Shown piece after piece: positions 1 through 8,271 of a DNA stretch of 11,519 nucleotides (the first letter of the stretch is position 1; every line of letters starts with the position of its first letter). Source of the stretch: Isotricha intestinalis (Eukaryota > Ciliophora > Litostomatea > Vestibuliferida > Isotrichidae); NCBI GenBank assembly GCA_023807065.1, contig JAJJLU010001025.1:1-11519 (forward strand), read 5' to 3'. A program made the translations under genes and the position numbers. The notes beneath the pieces were generated by a model, which did no database searches, was not told the DNA's origin, and saw nothing but the letters and a program-made list of their open reading frames with translations.

Positions 1-194
1 AAAAAAAGAAAAAAGATAATAAAGGCATAAAATTAATTAAAACATTTATAAAAGATATGTACTTCAAATTTGGAAAAGCTAACAATAAAAAAGATGAATA
101 AACTATGAAGCTTGGGTTTCTTTTTTTTTTTATTTAATTAATTATTAAATATGAGCCTGCTCGCAGGACATTAACTAACTAACTAACTAACTAA
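1..194 (+). mobile_element. LINE 3'-end remnant, copy A (5' end cut off by the window)
   Basis: Oldest-position member of a same-strand series of four related fragments. Bases 15-101 read in one frame as the C-terminus of an ORF, with LIKTFIKDMYFKFG followed by NNKKDE and a TAA stop at 99-101. The same frame recurs in copies B, C and D. It is followed by a 3' UTR beginning CTTGGGTTTC at 111, a T-run, TATTTAATTAAT, AAATATGAGCC, a small hairpin and a (TAAC)n tail. The microsatellite tail and 3' hairpin are typical of non-LTR retrotransposons that prime on target DNA. The LINE assignment comes from the zinc knuckle seen in copy B. Only the end of the element is here, so the clade cannot be assigned. 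Confidence 0.7.
154..169 (+). promoter_or_regulatory. 3'-terminal hairpin of LINE copy A
   Basis: CCTG-CTCG-CAGG forms a 4-bp GC-rich stem inside otherwise A/T-only sequence, directly before the microsatellite tail. Copy B has a hairpin of the same length at the same place (716-727). Its third pair has changed from T-A to G-C, so pairing is kept while the bases change. 3' hairpins are recognised by the reverse transcriptase in several LINE families. That role here is inference. Confidence 0.55.
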
Positions 195-195
195 G
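172..195 (+). repeat. (TAAC)n microsatellite tail of LINE copy A
   Basis: Six tandem units, five TAAC and a final TAAG, directly follow the 3' hairpin. The position fits the microsatellite tail that many LINEs carry instead of poly(A). The equivalent stretch after copy B (730-750) keeps only the A/C-rich flavour (AAACTAAAAAAC), consistent with decay of the same tail. Confidence 0.75.
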
Positions 196-750
196 TTTTT
201 TATTTATATAAGAAGGATATAAAATAAATGATAAATTTACAAATAGATTAAAAGATAAAATACATAGTTGGTATGTTGATGGAGATTTTATATTACTTAA
301 ATTTATGTGTCATAGAGGATGTTTAAGAGAAGATATATATAACAAATATTTATTATGTAAGAAAGAAGATAATAACATTAAACATGTTATAAATTAATGT
401 GAGATAATGAAAGGATTAAGAAATAAATTAAAGAATAAATTAGAAGGATTAGATAGGAAAATAATAAATTTAAACTTATTAGAAAGTATTGAATATTTTT
501 ATTATTCTAAGAATTATGCAGGAAAGAAGAAGAAAAGAAAAAAGATAATTAAGTAATTAGAGAAATTAAAAATTTTATTCGAGAATTAGAAATTAAATTT
601 GGAGAATATAATAAGAAAGATGAATAAAATGATACTTGTAATATTTGGGGAATATAGATATGAGTAAGATGCTTGGGTTTCTTCTTTTTTTTATTTAATT
701 AATATAAAATATGAGCCGGCTTTTCGGACTTTAAACTAAAAAACAAAATA
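195..750 (+). pseudogene. LINE reverse-transcriptase C-terminal fragment with degenerate zf-RVT knuckle, copy B
   Basis: The most complete copy, about 556 bp. Bases 209-394 read in one frame through KFTNRLKDKIHSWY and KFMCHRGCLRED, then KYLLCKKEDNNIKHVIN, a TAA at 395-397, and CEIMKGLRNKLKNK. The pattern C-x8-H-x4-C (C at 356, H at 383, C at 398) matches the zinc knuckle (zf-RVT) found after the RT domain of many non-LTR retrotransposons. The expected first Cys, three codons upstream, is TAT, one base from TGT. A frameshift lies in the A/G run around 520-550. After it, 553-627 gives VIREIKNFIRELEIKFG and ends KKDE-stop, matching copy A. The shared 3' UTR starts at 672 (CTTGGGTTTC). The stops, frameshift and lost Cys show it is dead. 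Confidence 0.75.
714..729 (+). promoter_or_regulatory. 3'-terminal hairpin of LINE copy B
   Basis: CCGG-CTTT-TCGG pairs as C-G, C-G, G-C and a G-T wobble around a CTTT loop. It sits in the same AAATATGAG context as the copy A hairpin and is followed by the same GAC. The difference at the third pair is compensatory compared with copy A. It is probably the RT recognition structure at the RNA 3' end (inference). Confidence 0.55.
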
Positions 751-1034
751 GTTTTTTATTTTGATTTTCTTTATAAATGAAATAAAAATTAATTTAAGAA
801 TGAATTAAAAGAAAAAATATACAAATTAAAAAAAATTAATCTTTTAGAAAAATTTTTTTAAAATATTAAAAAAAGAAGAAAAGAAAAAAGAGGACTAAGT
901 AATAGAAAAAGACAAACATTTATTAAAGATATGTATTATAAATATGGAAAGATAAAGATTTAAAAAAGAGGAATAATGGATTTTCTTTCTTTAATTTAAT
1001 TCCAAATATGAGTTGGAAAAAAAAATTAAATTAA
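751..1034 (+). pseudogene. LINE 3'-end remnant, copy C (internally deleted)
   Basis: Starts with the same GTTTTTTATTT as copy B. Bases 793-822 read FKNELKEKIY, aligning with FTNRLKDKIH of copy B at almost the same distance from the start (42 versus 41 bases). The zinc-knuckle part is missing. The sequence passes to a part resembling copy B's INLNLLE region and then, at 907-963, to KRQTFIKDMYYKYGK and a TAA. The copy is about 270 bp shorter than copy B, consistent with one internal deletion. The 3' UTR is eroded: TTTCTTTCTTTAATTTAAT then AAATATGAG survive, but the GC hairpin is gone. Confidence 0.6.
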
Positions 1035-1470
1035 GATTTTTTATTAATAATGATGATATTTGTAATTAAATAAAATATAGACTGTATATTTTAATAGTTG
1101 ATTGTAATTTGAATTTTAGAAAATTATTTTTGTGTATTTGACCAACGCCCATTTTATTAAAGGAAATATTATAAAAATAATTATATGAAATATTAAAGGA
1201 ATTAAGATAAGTTATTCAGAAAAAGAAAAAAATTTGAAAATTAATTTTTATTCTATTTAAAAGGATATTCCAATTACCCCAATTATTGTTGTTCAAACAA
1301 TAAGAAATAAAAGAAAAAAGATAATAAAGTAACCGAACTCATTAAAACATTTTTAAAAATTATATGTTTAGAATTAGATTTTCTAAAAAAGGATTAACAT
1401 ATAAAACTTGAGTTTCAATTTTATTTTAATTCGAAATATAATCAAATGAGCTTTTTTTTTGAATAAATAT
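1035..1470 (+). pseudogene. LINE 3'-end remnant, copy D (most diverged)
   Basis: Bases 1184-1207 read YEILKELR, matching CEIMKGLR just after the knuckle in copy B, with the last zinc-binding Cys replaced by Tyr. Bases 1320-1397 read DNKVTELIKTFLKIICLELDF and end KKD-stop, matching the DNKGIKLIKTFIK and KKDE-stop of copy A. The 3' UTR follows: CTTGAGTTTC at 1407, TTTTATTTTAATTCGAAATATAA, then ATGAGC and a T-run where the hairpin should be. In-frame stops show it is dead. The start is set by the GATTTTTTATT that resembles the starts of copies B and C. The right edge is uncertain. Confidence 0.55.
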
Positions 1471-1649
1471 AATTTATTTTAATTACAGAATCAAAGATCA
1501 TTTTTCTATTATACAAGATGAAGATGAATAAAAAACTATTTGAAATGAAAAAAAATTAAATTATAAATTCAATAAAAAATAGATTTTATTAACTTAACCT
1601 TTACTTTAATTATATAAATCCATAATTTTTTAATAACATAAATTATTTT

Positions 1650-4600
1650 ATGGCAGATATTGAATTTGATATAATAAAACAAGATGAATCAAAATCAAGT
1701 GTCTCAAAACAAGATGTATGCAAAACAAATGAATCAGATATAATGAAAAGAAGAGATAGTGATTCAATAGAAGTAATCTCATCTTCTAATACTCAAATAA
1801 AAATGCAACAAAAACATATTAAAAAAACAAAATATAAAATCATAATAATTTTCTCAATATTTTTATTAATTGTTGGAGTTGGAATATCATTTTATATTCT
1901 ATTTAAAAAATATAAGAAAACCGGAAGTGATGATGATCCAAAAGAAAATGATACAACTCTAAATAATACAAATGAAAATAATACAGAAAGAAATGATACA
2001 AATGTAAATAATAATGATATAAAAGAAAATAAACCACCTGATCAAAATGAAACTGAACATGAAAATTGTATTAGAAATTGTAGGAATGATAATGAATGTA
2101 TTAAAAAATGTGATTGTATTAAAGATTGTAATAAAAATAAAGATTGTGAAAATAATTGTCAAAAATGCAATTCTAATATTTGTTCTACTACAATTTATTT
2201 TAAATATTCTTATTCTTTGAAAAAAGAAAATAAATTAACAATACCTCAAGAATATGATGTTAATAATACACTTGAAAATAATTCATTTGAATCAATTAAT
2301 GAAAATTATGATATTTCACTTTATTTTTATGAAAATTTAACTGATTATTTAAATGGTTATTTATTTATGGAAAAATCTTCAATTAATAATGTAAACAATG
2401 GTTTAGATAAAAATTATGTTAATGATGATGAATACAAAGAAGAAATACCAATTGTTAAATTTTCATTATCAAATAAAAATGGAACAATTTCTAATGAATC
2501 ATATAATGAAAAAATAGATAAAAATGAAGGTACAATTTTGAAAAGTTTCTTAGATCAATTAAGTATATTTTATAATAAATATTTAAATGAAAAAAAAACT
2601 GAATTTACTATTTATGAAAATACTTCAATATTAAATAATGCAACTATTTTATTTACAGTACACAATTCAAATTTAAGTGAAGAAGGATTTATTAATAATT
2701 ATGTTAAAACAGAATTTTTTAATTTATCTTATGATGAATTATTTCAAAAAATTTTAAATGATTCTAATGTTACTGGACAAAATATAAGAAAAGGAATTTT
2801 AAAAGAATATTATGTAAAAACAGAAACAAATATAAATTTAAAAAATTCTTTAGATGCTGACAACATTAAAACAAAATTAATTGATTTAATTAATAACATA
2901 AACTTTAAAACATATAATGAATTAATTGAAGATAATGAAGAAGAAAGAAGAATATTAAATGAAAAAAATAATAAAAAAATAAAAAGTCATCATTCTCAAA
3001 AAAGAAATTTAAAAATAGCATCGTTTTTTAATCCAGAAGAATTTAAATATGAACTTTTTAAAATAGTTTTAAGTTCAGGAGATATAATAGGATTAGGAGC
3101 ATCCATAGGATTATTTCCTTTAAATTCTTCAGTTGTTATTCAATTAATATTTGAACACAATTCTGAAGAAACTGTACTTTTTGAATTAATTGATGATGAT
3201 AATAATTTTAAAGAAATTGCTGAAAAATTAAAAGAAATATATTTAGATATTGCTATTATTATTGCTCATACTATTGATAAATTAGATAACAATTTAGATA
3301 GTTATAAAAATGAAATTATAAGTAATATTTCTAATATTATTAATAATATTAAGAATATTAAAGGAGTTAAAGAAGCTTTTCAAATTGGATTAGATGATTT
3401 ATATACAATTTCTACAAGTAAAATTATTGATGGATTTAATAATAGTATTAATGCATCTAATTTGGTTTTTGATTATTTAAAAGATTTATATTTTATAATT
3501 TCTGATAATACTTCAGATAAAATAAATTTATTAAAATCTAATTCAAATAAATTAATTGAAGATTTATTAATTTTAGAAGAAAATAATTTACATAAAATTG
3601 AAAATTATACTAATCAATTTTATTATGAAATGATCAATGAAATTCAATTAAAAAAAGAATCTAATATAGAAATAATTCTTGATATTGAATCATTTTATAC
3701 AATAAAAGAAGAATTAGATGATATTGAAAAATTTTTTGTGAATTTCGAGGAGAATTTTACTTCATATTTAAATGATAAATTAATTTATTATGATAATTAT
3801 ATCGAAGAAGAATTTAATAATATAATAAATAATAATTTATTAGATATTGAATTTATTGCTCAAGAAGCACAAATTAATCCTATAATAATTGATAATTATT
3901 CAAATGAAACTAAAAGTACATTTATTAATAAAGTACAATCTTTCAGAAAAAAAATTGAAGATATTTTTAATTCATTTACCAGAGTATTTAAAAATATTTT
4001 AAAAAGTGATTCAGAAATTAAATTAAAAATAATAAATGATGAATATATTTCAAAACAAAGGGAAAATTTTATTAATAAAAAAGAAAGAATAATATCAGAA
4101 TTAGAAAGAATAATAAAAGTAAATACAAACTTTACAATATATATAGATGATTTAAAATTAATATATGAAATTGAAAGAGAATTACAAGAAAAAAGAATAA
4201 AACTATTTAATTCAATTTTTGTTGAAGCAATAGATAATATAACATTTGATCTAACAGAAGAAGTAATTGATAATTTTGAAAAACAAATAGATAATAAAAC
4301 AGAAGAAATATTAGAAATAAATGTAAGAAAAAAAGATTTTGCAAAAATAAATTTATTAAGAGAAACAAGAGATATAATTGATAATTTTATAGGAACAATA
4401 ATTAAGAATATTCAAAATACTTATAATAATGAAACATTAATTACAAATAAATTAGAATTAATATATAATGAATTAAATATCACTGCTTCAAGATTTTCAA
4501 ATGATTTTTATGTACGTTTTGAAAAAAATGTAGAAAAATACGTTTCACCACCTTATGAAATTCCATTTAAATTTAATTATTCTGTTCACAAACAAGTTAG

Positions 4601-7600
4601 ACAAAGATATGTTATGTATAGACAAATAGAAAATTTGATTACTAAATATATTAGTTATATATATTCTGAAAAAAAAATAATCATTGAAGAAATAATTAAA
4701 AGAAAATATACTTCCATAATTGATGAAATGCCTGACAATCTAAATAATGATATACCTGGTTTTGACATTTATAAAAATGAATTATCAAATGTATTTAATT
4801 TATCAAATAAATTAAACAATAATTTAAATATTAAAAGCTCAGAATTAAAACACATAAATAATACAATAGCATTATTAGAAAATCAAAAAATAGCTGCACA
4901 TATTTCTCAATTAAATGCTCAGATTGAAACAAAAATGAATTCTACTTTTTGTCTTGGAACACATATTAATTTTTGTTCTTATAAAAAAAATATAAGTAAA
5001 TCAATTATTTATAATTATCAAATTGCAAAAATAAGATCTGCTTTAAGTGATTTAAGAAGTTCACTTAAATATTCAGAATATGTTATAAATGAAACTAATT
5101 TAAATACTTTTTATATTGATGAATATTATGATGAATTCAATGAAAATGTTAATTTTAATTTCAATAAATTTCTAAATAATATTATTATTTACTTTACAAA
5201 TATTTCCCAAATAGAAAATGACTTAATAGATCCTTATTTAAAGTCAATTAAAGATACTTTGAAAAATGCTTTTTTATCAAATATAAATGAACCTAAAATA
5301 ATTGCTAATTTCGAAAACTTTTGTCAATATACTTTTTATATTCCAAGAGAATTTAATATAAAAAAAAATGATGAATCATGGATATTAGAAAATAAAATTA
5401 AAGAAATTTTTGTTCAAAAAATAGAAGATTATATGAATTATGAAAATTTATATGGATTTTTCTTTAATGAATCTCAGTTTACAAGAGTTTATAAAGAATT
5501 CTATAATAAAATAATAGAATTGTATAATTATACATATAAAAAAATTAATAATTCATTAAATTTAAATGAGCAAATTACTAATTATATAATTAATTATCAA
5601 GGAGAAATTATAGAAAATGGAACTGAAGAAATAAAACAATATTTAAAAAATTTATCTGAAATTTCTCCTAAAATAGAATTATTAAATAATACTTTTTCAG
5701 TTTCTGAAATAGATTTATCAGAAATAGATATTTTATCAAAAGAAATAAAATCATCATATTCAAGTCAATTTAAATTAATAATTTCAGAAAAATTTAATTC
5801 TTTAATATTAAATCAAATTTTAAAATCATTTAATGATTCACAAAAAATAATATTAGAAAGATTAGAAGATGAAAAAGTAATAATGGAAACTTATTTACAA
5901 ACACATTCAAGAACAATGATTTCTCATGAAAACACAATAAAAATAGATAATATGTCAGATTATGAAGATAAATTAATAGAAGCATTTGAAGAATATTATG
6001 ATAATTTTTATCAATTATTCTCATATATTAGAATAAAAGATATGTTATTTGAAAACATAAAAAGTAATATAACTCAATTAGATTTTGAATTTAATTTTGA
6101 CAATATAACAAATGAAATAATGATAACATTAGGTTCAATTTTAGATTCAGCTTCAATGATGTATAATACAGAAAGAAAAGAATTTTCAGAAAAAATTTAT
6201 GAATTTATAGAAGAATTATTTAAAGAAGGAATGAAAATTTATATTGAAAATTTCGGTCTTCATTATTATGATGCTGTTGTTGATCAGGATTTCTATAATA
6301 ATATTTATCCTGAATTATACTATATTAGAGAAGTTATTAATGAAATTAAAGAATATACTTCTTTATTATTTAATGCTAGTAATTTTACTGAAGTTAGTGT
6401 ATTAATCAGAAAAACTCTTTCTTCTATTTATTTAGAATCTAAAGATATTATTAAAAATAATACTGAAAATAAAGTCGAAAAAATCATTTATTATATTTTA
6501 GATGAAAAAACTGAAACACTTAGAGATTTAATTATTAAAGGTTTTAATGATAAAATTGTTGAAAAATTTAATAGTTTAGAACTTAAAAAATATCTTAATA
6601 AAAAAATCATTGCTTTATTACCAAATGATTTTTCAAATTTTTTCAAAGAAAAATTAAAACAATATTATATGGATTTAACTAAAGAAATAATATTATCAGA
6701 AATTAAAAATAACTTTAAAATATTGTTGGATGAAGAATTGAAACTCTTATATGATGAACTTGATGAAACTCAAAAATTTACAAATAATTTATTAATATCT
6801 TATTCAACTTTTCAAATAGATGATTCAACGAGAAATCTTTTAAATATTTATAATGATTATAGTAATAATATTCAACATTATAATTATTTATCAATAAATG
6901 AAAATTACCAAGAAAATATTACAAATATCATTAAAAATTTAATGAATGAAATTACTGATAAATTATCTTCTGTTTCAGAAAAATATTTTATTAATTTTGA
7001 AGAAGCAAAAATTGAAATTGGAAATTTAATAGATAAAAATTTAGATTTTGTGAATAAATTTAAAGAAGTTTTAAACCCAGAAAATAGAATTAATAATACA
7101 AAAATTTCATATGAAAAAATAACATCAACAATAGAAAAAATAAAAGATTATTCTCGTAATTTATTTTTAAATATAAATAGTGAATTTGAGAATATTTCAA
7201 AAGATGAAAGAGAAAAAAAAGAAAAAGAATTAGGATTAGAATTTAGAAGATTAGTTGAATTTAAAAATTATTATATTGATGGTTTCTTAAAACAATTAGA
7301 AAAAAAATATGATTTATATGGACAAACAATTTCTGGATTAGAAGAATATGTTAAATTATCTAGTTCAAATTATCTTTTCTTATCAAAAATGAAAAATGAA
7401 TTATCAAGTGCATCAAATTATATTAATTCAACATATCTTTATTTAAAATATATTTATCCAGAAGAAAAGTTAGAAAAATATTTTTCAAACATAGAAAGTA
7501 ATGAAGAAGAAATTCAAATATTGTCATATCAATTTTTAAGAAATGAATCATTTATAATAGATAAAACATTAAAATTAATAAAAAAAGATGTATTAAAATT

Positions 7601-8138
7601 ATATCCAAATATAGAAGAAGGACTTAAAAAAGATATAATAAATTCTTTAAATATAAAGATACCAAATATAATGAGAGAATTAAAAACAATAGAAAGAATA
7701 AATTCTTCTGAAATTAAAAATATAACAATAATTCCTGAAAATGATTCAACTAATTATTTATTAAAATCAAATTCGGTAGGATATATAAATGGAAATTTTT
7801 CTACTAATTATTCTTTTAATATTAATATTGATGAAGGATTCATAATATTTAATTCTTCTATAAAAGCTATTACTTTAGGACAATTTACAAATATTTTTGA
7901 TATTATTGAAGAAAATATTGATGGTACTTTAGGAAATAGTGAAATTGGATTAAATCTTAATTATTCTATTTTTGATGAAAAATTATATAAAGAATTTTAT
8001 GTTGTTCAAAAAAGAGATTATGAAAATTACCATTATAAATTTGCTGATACAATATTTAAAAATTCTCAGTTAATAAATGGTTTAAATTTAACTAAATCTT
8101 TAAAAGATTATTATAGTAGAACTCAAAAAGAATTATAA
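1650..8138 (+). CDS. Giant predicted type II membrane protein with Cys-repeat stalk and Asn-rich, sequon-rich helical ectodomain (2162 aa)
   Basis: No family is recognised. Residues 1-62 are a polar N-terminal tail. Residues 64-85 are one strong hydrophobic segment flanked by Lys, with no signal peptide before it, so a type II topology (N-terminus in the cytosol) is likely. An acidic Asn/Thr-rich linker (92-138) leads to a Cys-rich stalk (140-178) with ten cysteines. The rest is Asn/Ile/Glu/Lys-rich, mostly predicted helical, with dozens of N-x-S/T sequons, and has only three more cysteines that I find (1101, 1109, 1225). Around 430-452 lies a basic patch ending in Lys-Arg, a possible processing site, followed by a more compact, less charged stretch (about 465-520). 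The last 130 residues look beta-rich, and there is no C-terminal anchor. The start is the first ATG after an in-frame TAA near 1623, and the stop is TAA. The reading frame is open throughout, so no intron is needed. A surface or endomembrane role is inferred. Blocks of A-ending and T-ending codons alternate along the gene. The upstream 1471-1649 is A/T-rich with no clear motif. Confidence 0.9.
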   Translation: MADIEFDIIKQDESKSSVSKQDVCKTNESDIMKRRDSDSIEVISSSNTQIKMQQKHIKKTKYKIIIIFSIFLLIVGVGISFYILFKKYKKTGSDDDPKENDTTLNNTNENNTERNDTNVNNNDIKENKPPDQNETEHENCIRNCRNDNECIKKCDCIKDCNKNKDCENNCQKCNSNICSTTIYFKYSYSLKKENKLTIPQEYDVNNTLENNSFESINENYDISLYFYENLTDYLNGYLFMEKSSINNVNNGLDKNYVNDDEYKEEIPIVKFSLSNKNGTISNESYNEKIDKNEGTILKSFLDQLSIFYNKYLNEKKTEFTIYENTSILNNATILFTVHNSNLSEEGFINNYVKTEFFNLSYDELFQKILNDSNVTGQNIRKGILKEYYVKTETNINLKNSLDADNIKTKLIDLINNINFKTYNELIEDNEEERRILNEKNNKKIKSHHSQKRNLKIASFFNPEEFKYELFKIVLSSGDIIGLGASIGLFPLNSSVVIQLIFEHNSEETVLFELIDDDNNFKEIAEKLKEIYLDIAIIIAHTIDKLDNNLDSYKNEIISNISNIINNIKNIKGVKEAFQIGLDDLYTISTSKIIDGFNNSINASNLVFDYLKDLYFIISDNTSDKINLLKSNSNKLIEDLLILEENNLHKIENYTNQFYYEMINEIQLKKESNIEIILDIESFYTIKEELDDIEKFFVNFEENFTSYLNDKLIYYDNYIEEEFNNIINNNLLDIEFIAQEAQINPIIIDNYSNETKSTFINKVQSFRKKIEDIFNSFTRVFKNILKSDSEIKLKIINDEYISKQRENFINKKERIISELERIIKVNTNFTIYIDDLKLIYEIERELQEKRIKLFNSIFVEAIDNITFDLTEEVIDNFEKQIDNKTEEILEINVRKKDFAKINLLRETRDIIDNFIGTIIKNIQNTYNNETLITNKLELIYNELNITASRFSNDFYVRFEKNVEKYVSPPYEIPFKFNYSVHKQVRQRYVMYRQIENLITKYISYIYSEKKIIIEEIIKRKYTSIIDEMPDNLNNDIPGFDIYKNELSNVFNLSNKLNNNLNIKSSELKHINNTIALLENQKIAAHISQLNAQIETKMNSTFCLGTHINFCSYKKNISKSIIYNYQIAKIRSALSDLRSSLKYSEYVINETNLNTFYIDEYYDEFNENVNFNFNKFLNNIIIYFTNISQIENDLIDPYLKSIKDTLKNAFLSNINEPKIIANFENFCQYTFYIPREFNIKKNDESWILENKIKEIFVQKIEDYMNYENLYGFFFNESQFTRVYKEFYNKIIELYNYTYKKINNSLNLNEQITNYIINYQGEIIENGTEEIKQYLKNLSEISPKIELLNNTFSVSEIDLSEIDILSKEIKSSYSSQFKLIISEKFNSLILNQILKSFNDSQKIILERLEDEKVIMETYLQTHSRTMISHENTIKIDNMSDYEDKLIEAFEEYYDNFYQLFSYIRIKDMLFENIKSNITQLDFEFNFDNITNEIMITLGSILDSASMMYNTERKEFSEKIYEFIEELFKEGMKIYIENFGLHYYDAVVDQDFYNNIYPELYYIREVINEIKEYTSLLFNASNFTEVSVLIRKTLSSIYLESKDIIKNNTENKVEKIIYYILDEKTETLRDLIIKGFNDKIVEKFNSLELKKYLNKKIIALLPNDFSNFFKEKLKQYYMDLTKEIILSEIKNNFKILLDEELKLLYDELDETQKFTNNLLISYSTFQIDDSTRNLLNIYNDYSNNIQHYNYLSINENYQENITNIIKNLMNEITDKLSSVSEKYFINFEEAKIEIGNLIDKNLDFVNKFKEVLNPENRINNTKISYEKITSTIEKIKDYSRNLFLNINSEFENISKDEREKKEKELGLEFRRLVEFKNYYIDGFLKQLEKKYDLYGQTISGLEEYVKLSSSNYLFLSKMKNELSSASNYINSTYLYLKYIYPEEKLEKYFSNIESNEEEIQILSYQFLRNESFIIDKTLKLIKKDVLKLYPNIEEGLKKDIINSLNIKIPNIMRELKTIERINSSEIKNITIIPENDSTNYLLKSNSVGYINGNFSTNYSFNINIDEGFIIFNSSIKAITLGQFTNIFDIIEENIDGTLGNSEIGLNLNYSIFDEKLYKEFYVVQKRDYENYHYKFADTIFKNSQLINGLNLTKSLKDYYSRTQKEL

Positions 8139-8271
8139 TAATAAAAATAATAATTGATTTAATAAAAAAATATTGTTCATTTACTTTAGATAATTCTTAA
8201 ACAAAAATTCAAATTAAATATTTGTTTATTATAAATTCATATCTTTATTTTTTCAATTTTAATTAAATTAA
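8139..8271. other. Short convergent intergenic spacer
   Basis: 133 bp separates the stops of the giant membrane-protein gene (+) and the Lys-rich protein gene (-), so both 3' UTRs and both polyadenylation sites must fit here or overlap. The sequence is A/T-only in long stretches, with repeated TAA in all frames just after the first stop. I see no hairpin terminator or gene. Confidence 0.6.

Noticed and set aside
395..397. TAA read as Gln (ciliate code) in the LINE ORF
   Set aside because: All three cellular genes end at TAA or TAG and use CAA for Gln. Another TAA in copy B (550-552) aligns with AAA in copies A and D. The stops are better explained as mutations in dead copies.
1270..1286. Single CCCCAAT inside CCAATTACCCCAATTATTG, a possible interstitial telomere repeat
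   Set aside because: Only one full unit, lying inside a decayed LINE copy; one 7-mer is not evidence of a former chromosome end.
1500..1530. A fifth LINE end (GATGAAGATGAATAA resembles the KKDE-stop region)
   Set aside because: Only about 15 bases match and neither the upstream peptide nor the CTTGGGTTTC element is present; could be chance in A/G-rich sequence.
1959..2162. Minus-strand ORF of 67 codons
   Set aside because: Ile/Phe-rich shadow of the Asn/Lys-rich coding strand in the giant gene; low complexity and no independent support.
2067..2183. Cys cluster as a zinc finger or a secreted toxin-like knottin
   Set aside because: It lies outside the predicted membrane segment within a long ectodomain, has no His ligands, and the regular C-x3-C pairs fit a disulfide helical hairpin better; no toxin family match is apparent.
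5830..6024. Minus-strand ORF of 64 codons with hydrophobic look
   Set aside because: Leu/Phe richness is the reverse complement of Lys/Glu/Asn codons in the giant gene; a shadow.
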